DNA from: Flavobacteriales bacterium | GTDB lineage: Bacteria > Bacteroidota > Bacteroidia > Flavobacteriales_C > GCA-002722245 | NCBI GenBank assembly: GCA_029251005.1 | Contig: JAQXEE010000129.1 | Span: 1 to 36,757, forward strand | Direction of reading: 5' to 3' | Length of the DNA stretch: 36,757 nt | Shown here: piece by piece, positions 23,579 to 31,818 of the stretch | Layout: the number at the start of each line of letters is the position of its first letter | Position numbering within the stretch: the stretch's first letter is position 1 | Notes under the pieces: model-generated | Told to the model about the DNA's origin: nothing | The model's input: only the letters and a program-made list of their open reading frames with translations | Databases searched by the model: none | Translations under genes and position numbers: made by a program

Positions 23579-26491
23579 TTACCGCATTAAATGAGTAAAT
23601 CCATTGGTTGCTTTTTCTTCACCATGGATAGTTTTATACTTAAGTATCCAGTAATAAACCCCCGCAGGACAATCTTTTCCGTTTACTTGAGACTTACCAT
23701 CCCAAATTGGTAAAATGTTTTCGCTTGCATACATTACTTTTCCCCATCTATTGTACACTATGTAATTAACCTCAGTTGTATACGTTAATAATTTATTAGG
23801 GTTTTCAATTGGTGTAAGGCTTTCATTCGTTCCATCGCCATTTGGAGTAAAAATATTAGGTAAAATTATTTCCACTTCTTCACAAGATTGGTTAACAGTT
23901 AATGAATCTTGAACACTACATGAAAATTCATTTGTTTTTGTTGCAATAAATTGTCCAGTTTGACCTACCGTAATACTTTCTCCAGTTTCATTTGTACTCC
24001 AAGAAACATCTAATCCTTCTGGGTTGGTAACCGTTAAGACTGTAGTTTCTCCAATTAAATCACAAATTGAATCGTCAGCTTGAGTGATGTTAATAGGATT
24101 GGGGTTTAAACGTACAATAATATCAATAACATCCGTGCCAGAACAACCATTGTTATCAATTGCAACAACACTTACTGTTGCTGCCTCATTAATCGTGTAA
24201 GTATCAGAGGTGTCTGTATTATTCCAAACTTCAAGGACATAATCACCAGCATCTAAAGTAAGTGAATTACCTTCACAAAGATACGAATCGCTACCCAAGT
24301 CAATAATTGGTTTAGCGTTTATCGATACCTCAACACTATCACTATCCAAACAATTGTGAATGTTCGAAACAATTACTTTATAGATTCCCACTTGATTAAC
24401 AGTAATAGATCGTTCATTTTCGTTCGTACTCCAAGCCCACGAAGTAAAATCGCCAGCATCAATTATAACACTTTCATCTTCACAAAATGAAACATTTTCT
24501 GGTAATTCTACAACTGGATTTGGGTGGTTTCCGAAAGTGATCTCGGCTGTATCAGTACATCCAAATGAGTTGGTACTTACTATATAATAAGTCCCTGGTA
24601 TTGTGTTTTCAGGTGTATTATATGGGGTTGTTGCGGTGGAGTTTGTGTAATATTCGTTAGTACCCATATTAAGAGAACCAGACGTCCATGTTGGATCAGT
24701 TATATCAACAATATTGGGTAAACATGCAGTTGGTGGATTAGTAATCATTAGTGAAACAGAATCTGTTGCAGTTGAGCATGCGTCGTTTACATTAATATCA
24801 GTTGCTGTATTGTCGGTAGGAGCAGTCTCAAAATCTAAGGTAATCGTAACAGTGTTCACTAAGTCACCAGTGAGTGAGATAGGCACTTCTACGCTAACTA
24901 AATAAACAACACTATCGTTTAAAGGAATATCGATGGTGTCCTGTAGCGCACCATTCATAACGCCAATTGCTTGAGTGGTTGCTGAACCATAGGCTGTAGC
25001 AGTCCAACTAATGTGTTCGCTAGAGATTCCTGCAGGAAGTGGATCCGAAACAATGGCGTCATGAATAAATATATCTCCGTTGTTTTTTGCAACAATTGTA
25101 TAAACAGTTGTTAATCCAGGAATGTAACCCCCATTATTATCCGTTTTGGTTACACCACCATCTCTATTACAAGCGTTTTGGTTAGGATCTAAACTAATAC
25201 CTGTTCCTTGGCCTGTACTGTTCGCAATTATAGCAATACCATTTGCATCAACATTGCCAGTTAATACGCCATCGTTTGTAATATCATTACTTCCATAGGT
25301 GCCATCTCCTTCAATTGCGTCAGGGCAACCATCGTTATCAGAATCCGTGTCTTGGTAATCCGCAATGCCATCATCATCAGAGTCACAATAGTATTGTAAA
25401 ACATTTATGTCATCTAATGCCAAATCATTTCCAGCACCACCACTAGCGTTGTTAGAGAGTACAATTTGAACTTTCGTATTGCTACCTGGATTAAGTGAGA
25501 GAGAGTAATCGTTCCACATATTATTTCGTGGGATATTACCCGTATTAATAGCCGAGCCAATTTGAACGCCATCAAGCGTTTCCAATTTAAATTTTACGTT
25601 TGGCCTAATTCCGCTCCCCGACATAATTAAATCCAATAACCATAAGTTAACAGTAATGTTTAGATTAGGTTCAATATCTATCGTTCTTCTATAAAATTCT
25701 TCGTTAGGATTAATTGATGCATTTACTACCATCATTCTACCATTTACATTTCCAGTGTGATCACCTTGATCTGTCCAGCTAGGGAAATTAGACGCATCTG
25801 GTCGTGCATGTTGGACAATCGCATACTCGCCATCGTTCACCATTAAAGGAATTGCTCCAGTCCAGCATCCTGAGCCTGTTCCATCTTCATAACAATAATT
25901 GGTATATGGAGTAGAGGTTTTCTCCCCAGCACCAAAATCTTCAAAGAAAATAGAGTTACTATCTGAAACACACGTATTCATTTCATCAACATCTAAAATT
26001 CCGTCGTTATCATCATCTAAATCAACATCATCCATAATTCCATCGCCGTCATTGTCAATCAAACTAGTACCATTTCCAGCTACGCCAAAGGTGTATGGAT
26101 TTTCGTTCGCATCATTGTTTGGAATAGAAATTGTCGCCAAATGATTGCCTGTAGATTTAGGGTTGTAAATGACTTTAAAGGTCGTACTTCCTCCAGGAGG
26201 AATAATGGTTAATGTAGGTTGTATTATTTCGAATTGATCATTTGAACTTGTAATACTTCCATTGATTTGAAGATTACTAGTCCCATCGTTTACAATGGTG
26301 TATTCTTTTGTAATGGTTTGAGTTGTGATTCCAGCTTCTCCGAAATCAGTATCGTCAGCTATCGAAGGTGAGGAATCTTCATGCGTGATTTCAAGACTAT
26401 TCCCAAGTAGAGTAATTTCAGTTTGAGCTTTTAGGTTGCCCATTGCAAAAAAAGAAAAAAATACAATAAAAAGAAACTTTCTCAAAAACAT
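23579..26491 (-). CDS. T9SS type B surface protein with TSP3 and Ig-like domains
   Basis: 970 residues. Signal peptide 1-22. Then a choice-of-anchor-D type domain (about 25-140), calcium-binding TSP3-type repeats (DNDGDGIMDDVDLDDDNDGI, about 146-165, and DSDDDGIADYQDTDSDNDG, about 372-390), a concanavalin-like stretch between them, a DUF11-like domain (about 450-570), and several Ig/PKD-like domains with the motif GIYKVIVSN. The last about 90 residues form the gliding-motility-associated type B sorting domain (LPNIFTPNGDGTNE ... YNRWGKVMY ... GVYYWILKY). It is exported by T9SS and is probably cell-surface attached; adhesin is a guess. Single gene, convergent with the YheT gene. Confidence 0.9.
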   Translation of the reverse strand: MFLRKFLFIVFFSFFAMGNLKAQTEITLLGNSLEITHEDSSPSIADDTDFGEAGITTQTITKEYTIVNDGTSNLQINGSITSSNDQFEIIQPTLTIIPPGGSTTFKVIYNPKSTGNHLATISIPNNDANENPYTFGVAGNGTSLIDNDGDGIMDDVDLDDDNDGILDVDEMNTCVSDSNSIFFEDFGAGEKTSTPYTNYCYEDGTGSGCWTGAIPLMVNDGEYAIVQHARPDASNFPSWTDQGDHTGNVNGRMMVVNASINPNEEFYRRTIDIEPNLNITVNLWLLDLIMSGSGIRPNVKFKLETLDGVQIGSAINTGNIPRNNMWNDYSLSLNPGSNTKVQIVLSNNASGGAGNDLALDDINVLQYYCDSDDDGIADYQDTDSDNDGCPDAIEGDGTYGSNDITNDGVLTGNVDANGIAIIANSTGQGTGISLDPNQNACNRDGGVTKTDNNGGYIPGLTTVYTIVAKNNGDIFIHDAIVSDPLPAGISSEHISWTATAYGSATTQAIGVMNGALQDTIDIPLNDSVVYLVSVEVPISLTGDLVNTVTITLDFETAPTDNTATDINVNDACSTATDSVSLMITNPPTACLPNIVDITDPTWTSGSLNMGTNEYYTNSTATTPYNTPENTIPGTYYIVSTNSFGCTDTAEITFGNHPNPVVELPENVSFCEDESVIIDAGDFTSWAWSTNENERSITVNQVGIYKVIVSNIHNCLDSDSVEVSINAKPIIDLGSDSYLCEGNSLTLDAGDYVLEVWNNTDTSDTYTINEAATVSVVAIDNNGCSGTDVIDIIVRLNPNPINITQADDSICDLIGETTVLTVTNPEGLDVSWSTNETGESITVGQTGQFIATKTNEFSCSVQDSLTVNQSCEEVEIILPNIFTPNGDGTNESLTPIENPNKLLTYTTEVNYIVYNRWGKVMYASENILPIWDGKSQVNGKDCPAGVYYWILKYKTIHGEEKATNGFTHLMR

Positions 26492-26636
26492 TTTTAAAAC
26501 TTAAAATGCCAATTTATGGCCTAATCAACGTACAATTTACACAAAAGAATGGCAATTATTTATTTTTTCAGAGGTAATTTTTTTTTCAGTAAAAAAACCT
26601 AACTAGTTTTCTTTGCTTGACTTTATTTTTTTCAAC

Positions 26637-26703
26637 AAGTTTTTAATTTAAACGCAACACGGTTGCGTTTAAATTAAAAACTTTACATTTGCAACATAAT
26701 TGC
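26637..26703 (+). promoter_or_regulatory. TonB-receptor promoter with two Zur-type dyads
   Basis: The -7 element TACATTTG is at 26684-26691. Dyad A is a perfect inverted repeat with 22-bp arms (26637-26658 and 26662-26683) around ACG, core GCAAC-ACG-GTTGC centred at 26660; its TTG lies 18 bp upstream of the -7 element. Dyad B, GCAAC-ATA-ATTGC, spans 26691-26703 (centre 26697), starts on the last G of the -7 element and covers the expected transcription start. Centre distance is 37 bp. Dyad A could also form an RNA hairpin for a transcript arriving from elsewhere. Confidence 0.8.
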
Positions 26704-26737
26704 ATTTGTTCAAGGTTAATTTGTTGGGTAACTTAAG

Positions 26738-29185
26738 ATGATAATTAGATTAAAATTTATACTTGGTATTTTGTCATTACTTACTGTTTCGGTATCAACT
26801 GCCCAAATAGATTCCTGTAATTTTTCTGTTAGTGGGAAAATTTTGGATGTTGAAACCAAAAAACCAATCCCTTTTGTATCTGTATTTATTCGGGGGACAG
26901 AAGAGGGGACAATAGCAAGTGAGAATGGAGAATTCTTGATTGATGGATTATGCTCCAAAACCAATACTTTAATAATTTCATGTTATGGTTATTGCGACTC
27001 AATATGTGAGCACAGTCATCAACATGGTAAAGTTCCTCATATTTACCTTACTCAAAATGTAGTAAACCTTGATAAAATAATTATTAAAGCAGAGGTAAAT
27101 AAAAAAGAAGGAACCGAATCAATTTCGCAAGTTACCATTGAAAAATCGGAATTAAAATCAAATCCAGTTCAAAGTCTCGCTTCAGCAATTTCTGATCAGC
27201 CCGGTGTATCTTTAATATCTCTTGGTTCTAATATTGAGCTGCCTGTAATACATGGGTTATATGGGAATAGAGTTTTAGTTTTAAATAATGGGTTAAAACA
27301 TGGGTTTCAAAATTGGGGACAAGATCATGCTCCAGAAATTGATATTAGCGCTGCTAATAGAATAACCATTGTTAAAGGTGCTGCTGGAGTAAGATATGGT
27401 CCTGAAGCCCTAGGAGGAGCTGTTATTGTTGATCCCAATCCACTTTATTTATCTGAACCCTTTTTTGCTGAAATAGGATCTGGCTATCAAACTAACGGAA
27501 GAGGTTATAATTCAGCATTCGAAGTAGGAAAAGGGGGAGAGAAATGGAGTTACTTTTTTAACGGGAATTATAACAGAATTGGAGATCGCCAATCACCAAA
27601 TTACAACCTTACTAACACAGGTAAGGAAGAGATTTCTGGAGGCTTTGGAACAAGATACCGAGGAAAAAAATGGGATTTTAAAGGATATTACAGTTTAGTA
27701 GACCAAGACTTGGCTATTTTAAGAGGGTCTTTTGCACACAGTGGTGATGCTATTGTGAGGGCTTTTAATGGCGAACAACCAGACTCTGCTTATATTTTAC
27801 CCTTTTCATACGAGATCATGGAACCAAGTCAAAAAACGCAACATCATCTTGCTAAGGGAGAGCTTAAATGGTTTTATTCGGACCATGGAAATATTACTTA
27901 TCGTGTGGGGCGACAAATTAATTACAGAAAAGCATTTGATGTAAGACGAAATTCGAATCTGCCAATTGTTGATTTGACATTATCTACTGTAGACCATCAA
28001 ATAGAATGGAAACATCCTGATTGGTATAAGCTTAATGGAACTTTAGGCTTGCAATATTTTTATCAGGATAATGATAATATTCCAGGAACTCAAACAACTC
28101 CTTTTATACCCAATTACAATACGAGTAGATACAGCGCATTTGTTGTTGAAAGTAAAAGAATAGGTGAAGATATACTTGAGGCAGGTACTCGAATAGACTT
28201 TGAAGCCAATAATGTTAGGGGACGAGAAGCCAACCAAGATATTTTTAGAGATGAATATTCATTTACAAATCTTACATCTACTGTTGGTTATGTTAAAAAT
28301 TTCGCCAAAATTAACACGTTTAGAACGAACCTTGGGACTGCTTGGCGAACACCAAACATGGCAGAGTTGTTTAGTTTTGGTCAGCACGGTTTTAGGACCT
28401 CTTACGGCCTTCTAAGATATTATTATACCGATCAACAAAAGTTAAAAACCGATAAAGTAAGTTCAATTACGGATACAGATGTCCAGCCTGAAAAAGGATT
28501 TAAATTCACGAATGAATTAAAAATCAATAAAACCTATTCAACTCATACTGTTACAATTTATTCAAACTACATTCAAAATTTTATTTATCTAAGACCATTT
28601 GCTGTTGTAGGCTCTTTTAGAGGTCCGCAGCCAGTTTTTATATATGATCAAGCGGATGCTTTTTTTGCCGGTGGGGATTACAGTTGGAAGGTTGATTTAT
28701 CAAAAAACACAAAAGGAACTTTAGGCTTAAGTTATTTGTGGTCAAGGAATATTTCCCAAAACGATGCATTAATTAATCAACCACCTATTTCGATTAATTA
28801 TAAGTTTGTTTGGCGCCAAAACAACTTTTGGAAATTTAAAAAATCAAGTTTTATTGTGAAGCCACTTTACCGTTTGAAGCAAATTCAAGCTCCGCGAACT
28901 GTTACTCCAGAGCAGTTAATAAGTGGGGAAGAGGTGATTTTATCCGATGCTGCAATTTTTGATTTTAAATCAGCTCCTGATGGATATTTTAGGTTGGATA
29001 TGTCATGGCAATTTGAATTTAAGAAGTTACAAGGAAGCATTATGATAAATAATTTATTCAATACGCGTTACCGAGATTACTTAAATGAGATGAGATATTT
29101 TGCAGATGCTCCTGGAAGAAATCTCATTTTTAATCTTAATTATAAATTCAAAACCAAAACCAAAACCAAAACCAAAACCAAATAA
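26738..29185 (+). CDS. TonB-dependent outer-membrane receptor, probable zinc uptake
   Basis: 815 residues. Signal peptide 1-22. Residues about 27-110 form a carboxypeptidase-like regulatory domain (VSGKILDVETKKPIPFVSVF) that carries four cysteines (72, 82, 86, 90) and the cluster CEHSHQHG at 90-97, an obvious metal-binding candidate. Plug domain about 125-240 (PVIHGLYGNRVLVLNNGLKH, APEIDISAANRITIVKG, RYGPEALGGAVIV), then a 22-strand-type barrel ending NLIFNLNYKF. Ten extra residues (alternating Lys/Thr) come from a hexanucleotide repeat. It is co-transcribed with the Asp/His-rich lipoprotein gene 13 bp downstream and controlled by two dyads. Zinc as substrate is inferred from the locus. Confidence 0.88.
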   Translation: MIIRLKFILGILSLLTVSVSTAQIDSCNFSVSGKILDVETKKPIPFVSVFIRGTEEGTIASENGEFLIDGLCSKTNTLIISCYGYCDSICEHSHQHGKVPHIYLTQNVVNLDKIIIKAEVNKKEGTESISQVTIEKSELKSNPVQSLASAISDQPGVSLISLGSNIELPVIHGLYGNRVLVLNNGLKHGFQNWGQDHAPEIDISAANRITIVKGAAGVRYGPEALGGAVIVDPNPLYLSEPFFAEIGSGYQTNGRGYNSAFEVGKGGEKWSYFFNGNYNRIGDRQSPNYNLTNTGKEEISGGFGTRYRGKKWDFKGYYSLVDQDLAILRGSFAHSGDAIVRAFNGEQPDSAYILPFSYEIMEPSQKTQHHLAKGELKWFYSDHGNITYRVGRQINYRKAFDVRRNSNLPIVDLTLSTVDHQIEWKHPDWYKLNGTLGLQYFYQDNDNIPGTQTTPFIPNYNTSRYSAFVVESKRIGEDILEAGTRIDFEANNVRGREANQDIFRDEYSFTNLTSTVGYVKNFAKINTFRTNLGTAWRTPNMAELFSFGQHGFRTSYGLLRYYYTDQQKLKTDKVSSITDTDVQPEKGFKFTNELKINKTYSTHTVTIYSNYIQNFIYLRPFAVVGSFRGPQPVFIYDQADAFFAGGDYSWKVDLSKNTKGTLGLSYLWSRNISQNDALINQPPISINYKFVWRQNNFWKFKKSSFIVKPLYRLKQIQAPRTVTPEQLISGEEVILSDAAIFDFKSAPDGYFRLDMSWQFEFKKLQGSIMINNLFNTRYRDYLNEMRYFADAPGRNLIFNLNYKFKTKTKTKTKTK
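29150..29182 (+). repeat. Hexanucleotide tandem repeat at the 3' end of the receptor gene
   Basis: 5.5 copies of AAAACC just before the stop codon encode alternating Lys/Thr. A unit of six cannot shift the frame; copy-number change would only alter the tail length. Confidence 0.85.
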
Positions 29186-29198
29186 CAATTATTAAATT

Positions 29199-29915
29199 AT
29201 GAAACCAATGAACAAATTTAAAAAGTATAGCATGGTTCCAATGCTAGCAGCTGCAGTTTTATTAACTGGATGTGAAAAAGAAGAAGAAGAAGTGCCAGAG
29301 GAAGAGCATGATCATGAAGTTATTACTAATGTGCATTTGATTTTTACAAACGTAGATGATCCATCAGATGTTGTAGAGGTTGAGGCAGAGGATCATGATG
29401 GCGAAGGAGTGGAGGAGCTTGAGATACTCGATACTATAAACTTAGATGCTTCAAAAACTTATGATCTTACGTTTGAAATTTTAAATGCGCATGACGATCA
29501 TGACTATGATGACAATGATTGCGATGGTATCGATGATGAGGATGATCACGATGATGAGGCAGAAGACATAGGAGCAGAAATTGCTGATGAAGCTGACGAA
29601 CACCAACTATTTTTTGGTTTCACAAACAATATTTTTACTAATCCAGAAGGAGATGGGAATATTGATGATGCATCGCATGATGTAGTTTATAATGATTTAG
29701 ATAGTAAAGGAAACCCACTAGGTTTAAATACAAGTTGGACTACATCTGGAGCGTATGAAGGTGGTAAATTTAGAGTGATCTTAATGCACCAACCAGGTAT
29801 TAAAACCGCTTCATCGAGTTCGAAAGATGGAGATGCAGATTTTGATTTAGAGTTCGTTATCAATATTAATAGTTTACCAATTGTTGCAATTGGAATATCT
29901 GCAGGACTTGAATAG
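29199..29915 (+). CDS. Asp/Glu/His-rich lipoprotein, probable metal-binding partner of the receptor
   Basis: 238 residues. Lipoprotein signal with lipobox LLTGC, lipidated Cys25. The mature N-terminus is strongly acidic with histidines (CEKEEEEVPEEEHDHEVI), and residues about 100-135 contain a dense run of Asp, Glu and His (HDDHDYDDNDCDGIDDEDD). The rest is beta-rich without a known signature (NVHLIFTNVDDPSDVVEV; LVININ-like end). No transport domain is visible. It lies 13 bp after the receptor gene and ahead of a terminator at 29932, so the two are one transcript. It probably gathers or buffers metal at the outer membrane; that role is inference. Confidence 0.75.
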   Translation: MKPMNKFKKYSMVPMLAAAVLLTGCEKEEEEVPEEEHDHEVITNVHLIFTNVDDPSDVVEVEAEDHDGEGVEELEILDTINLDASKTYDLTFEILNAHDDHDYDDNDCDGIDDEDDHDDEAEDIGAEIADEADEHQLFFGFTNNIFTNPEGDGNIDDASHDVVYNDLDSKGNPLGLNTSWTTSGAYEGGKFRVILMHQPGIKTASSSSKDGDADFDLEFVININSLPIVAIGISAGLE

Positions 29916-29931
29916 AATTTAAATATTCTTC

Positions 29932-29963
29932 ACACCCTTACATTTCGTGAGGGTGTTTTTTTT
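29932..29963 (+). terminator. Terminator between the lipoprotein and Fur-family genes
   Basis: ACACCCTTAC / GTGAGGGTGT stem (one T-G pair) with loop ATTTC and eight Ts. It separates the Fur-family gene from the receptor transcript, at least partly. Confidence 0.88.
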
Positions 29964-29975
29964 GATCTAGTAATA

Positions 29976-30383
29976 ATGAATACATCTTCCAAAACGTTAT
30001 TAAAAAACTACGGACTTAAGGTAACAGCAAATCGTTTAACTATTTTGGAAATGATGAAATCTGTTGGTCATGCAGTGTCGCAAAACGACCTAAAATTGAT
30101 GCTTAATAATAGTTTAGATAAGGTGACTGTTTACAGAACTCTGAAGACATTTCAAAAAGCGGGTATAATTCATGAGATTTTAGATGGGAGTGTCCAAGTA
30201 AAATACGCTCTATGCGATATTTCAAAGTGTAATGCTGATGCCCATATTCACTTTAAATGTAATTTATGTGAAAAAACATTTTGTCTCAATTCAATTAAAA
30301 TCCCAAACATTTCATTACCAAATGGCTTTATGGTTTCTAAACAGTTTGTAAGTTTTCAAGGAAAGTGTCAAGGCTGTAGTTAG
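29976..30383 (+). CDS. zur: Fur-family transcriptional regulator, probable Zur
   Basis: 135 residues. Winged helix in the first 80 (LKVTANRLTILEMM; DKVTVYRTLKTFQKAGIIHE), then the metal-binding dimerisation domain. The structural zinc site is complete: Cys95-x2-Cys98 (FKCNLCEKTF) and Cys131-x2-Cys134 (GKCQGC). A regulatory site is suggested by DAHIHF (His90, His92) and nearby Cys/His residues. Fur-family members cannot be split into Fur, Zur or Mur by sequence alone; zinc is favoured because the flanking operons encode MerC, two CobW GTPases and a zinc-dependent FolE. It is the natural candidate for the GCAAC-N3-GTTGC dyads. ATG start. The stop codon is two bases from the stop of the convergent GTPase gene. 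Confidence 0.85.
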   Translation: MNTSSKTLLKNYGLKVTANRLTILEMMKSVGHAVSQNDLKLMLNNSLDKVTVYRTLKTFQKAGIIHEILDGSVQVKYALCDISKCNADAHIHFKCNLCEKTFCLNSIKIPNISLPNGFMVSKQFVSFQGKCQGCS

Positions 30384-30385
30384 GC

Positions 30386-31279
30386 TTAAATAACAGCATT
30401 TAAAGCTTTTAAAAGTGTACCCGGTTCACTTCCTGGTCCAACAGACAATAACATAGGGCCTGTTGTTGGTTGATTTCTGAATTTTCTAATATTAATTGTA
30501 CCATCAGGAATACGTTCAAAGAATGTATAGTTTTCATTGTTCCCGATTTTTGTCACTCCTTTTACTCTTAAGATACTTTTTGGTAGCTTGTTGAGAATAG
30601 CCTTAATGCATTCTTCGTTTGGAAAATCAGGTAGTTCAATTGAGCATGATGCCCAGTGAGCTTTTAAATGATCCAATTTTTCGGGGGTGTTTTTTGATGG
30701 AACAAGTTTTGGGAGAAGATATATATTTAGTTCATCCAAACTGATTATTTCTACATAAGGATTTATAGATTTAACTGATGTTTTTACTTCTTCTATTCTT
30801 GCGTCAGTAGATCCTTCAAGGTGCGTTAATACAATAACTGAGGAAACTTGAATTTGGTTCGATTCCAATTCATTGTGTTCCCCTCTCCGTTGCCAGTTTT
30901 TTACATCAACTACCGAAATTTGAACAGGTGGCAAATATCTGTTTTCTAATCCAACACCTAAAAAGCCCATTAAAGAGCAAGCGTCAGATGTTCCGTTCGC
31001 CTCAATTAGTGTAATTCCGTTTTCTCGCAAAGGGATGCGGTTAACATAATCTCTTAATTCGGCTATACCACTGCAACAAATACAACTGCCATTTAGCGCC
31101 TGAATATGTTTTGGATCTATTTTTTCGGCTAATTGTTGAGCGTCTAAATGAGCATTTTCATAGTCGTTTAAGATAACATAAGGATTCCATTTTTCTGAAA
31201 TAAAACTGTTCGTTAAGTGCCTTAACAATGTTGTTTTACCGGCTCCCAAAAATCCGACGATTGCTATTATTGGTTCCAT
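30386..31279 (-). CDS. CobW/COG0523-family GTPase with degenerate guanine motif
   Basis: 297 residues from the ATG at 31279 ([20 protein letters not shown]); seven more codons upstream are possible but not family-like. P-loop GFLGAGKTT at 9-17 and the metal-binding motif SCICC at 65-69 (CxCC) are intact. The G4 motif that sets guanine specificity, normally NKxD, reads THLE at 152-155. The C-terminal domain (about 205-297) is shorter than in typical CobW_C. COG0523 proteins use GTP hydrolysis to hand metal to client proteins. It is the last gene of the merC operon, 66 bp after the NTF2-like gene with an inverted repeat between them. Confidence 0.85.
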   Translation of the reverse strand: MEPIIAIVGFLGAGKTTLLRHLTNSFISEKWNPYVILNDYENAHLDAQQLAEKIDPKHIQALNGSCICCSGIAELRDYVNRIPLRENGITLIEANGTSDACSLMGFLGVGLENRYLPPVQISVVDVKNWQRRGEHNELESNQIQVSSVIVLTHLEGSTDARIEEVKTSVKSINPYVEIISLDELNIYLLPKLVPSKNTPEKLDHLKAHWASCSIELPDFPNEECIKAILNKLPKSILRVKGVTKIGNNENYTFFERIPDGTINIRKFRNQPTTGPMLLSVGPGSEPGTLLKALNAVI

Positions 31280-31291
31280 TTTTTTAATTTT

Positions 31292-31324
31292 AAATAACAT
31301 CCAAGTTAAACTTGGTTGTTATTT
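31292..31324. repeat. Intercistronic inverted repeat
   Basis: 14-bp arms (31292-31305 and 31311-31324) with one mismatch around TTAAA. There is no T run on the minus strand, so it is not a standard terminator; it may stabilise or process the upstream mRNA or reduce read-through into the last GTPase gene. Confidence 0.6.
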
Positions 31325-31345
31325 AAGTGTAGTTTCGAAACGAGG

Positions 31346-31807
31346 TTATATGCTATAAGGAAATGAAGAGTGGTGTAAATCAATTTTTACTAAACCATTA
31401 AACAGTTTGTAACCAAAAGTATATTCTACTTTAGCCTCGTTATCATTTAAATCGGTAAAAAAGTAATTACCCATAGCAATTGCTCTATCTCCATCTATAA
31501 TAATACCCGCATTTTCAAATCGAACTTTAGTCCATGGATTAATTGCAAAACCTTTATCTTCTGCACATTTTCTATCCTCCCCTGCAATAAAGTATGAAAT
31601 AGCCTCTGCTTTTGAAGGTCTAAATTGCTCAACCGCACATTTCGTAGGTTTAAACAAAACAGGACCTTTTTCAAAACCATACAATAAGTCTAGAAACTCA
31701 CTTGCATACGATTCGCATTCAAGTCTTTTATTTCTTAGGGCTCCAATTTTCACTACACCTAATCCCCACTTTTCTTGAGCTGCCTTTACTTGTTCTTTTG
31801 TAATCAT
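31346..31807 (-). CDS. NTF2-like (SnoaL/CaMKII-association fold) protein of the zinc operon
   Basis: 153 residues, cytoplasmic. The second half (about 95-153) shows the strand pattern of the NTF2/cystatin-like fold: AGIIIDGDRAIAMGNYFFTD, VEYTFGYKLFNGLVKIDLHH and the ending HHSSFPYS, as in the calcium/calmodulin-kinase association domain family. The middle has three cysteines (at CESYA, KCAVEQF and KCAEDKG) and a conserved-looking GFAINPWTKVRFEN. From memory, homologues in zinc-limitation gene clusters are sometimes labelled phosphoribosyl-AMP cyclohydrolase, but no HisI motif is visible. It lies 11 bp after folE and is part of the operon. Its job is unknown. Confidence 0.65.
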   Translation of the reverse strand: MITKEQVKAAQEKWGLGVVKIGALRNKRLECESYASEFLDLLYGFEKGPVLFKPTKCAVEQFRPSKAEAISYFIAGEDRKCAEDKGFAINPWTKVRFENAGIIIDGDRAIAMGNYFFTDLNDNEAKVEYTFGYKLFNGLVKIDLHHSSFPYSI

Positions 31808-31818
31808 AATAGTTTTTG

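Noticed and set aside
26637-26683. Rho-independent terminator upstream of the TonB receptor
   Set aside because: The inverted repeat is long, but no gene ends here on either strand, and its core and position match the operators of two other promoters.
29150-29182. Phase-variable frameshift switch in the TonB receptor
   Set aside because: The repeat unit is six bases, so slippage cannot change the frame, and it sits at the very end of the gene.
31346-31807. Phosphoribosyl-AMP cyclohydrolase (HisI)
   Set aside because: The zinc and magnesium motifs of HisI are not visible; the strand pattern fits an NTF2-like fold instead.
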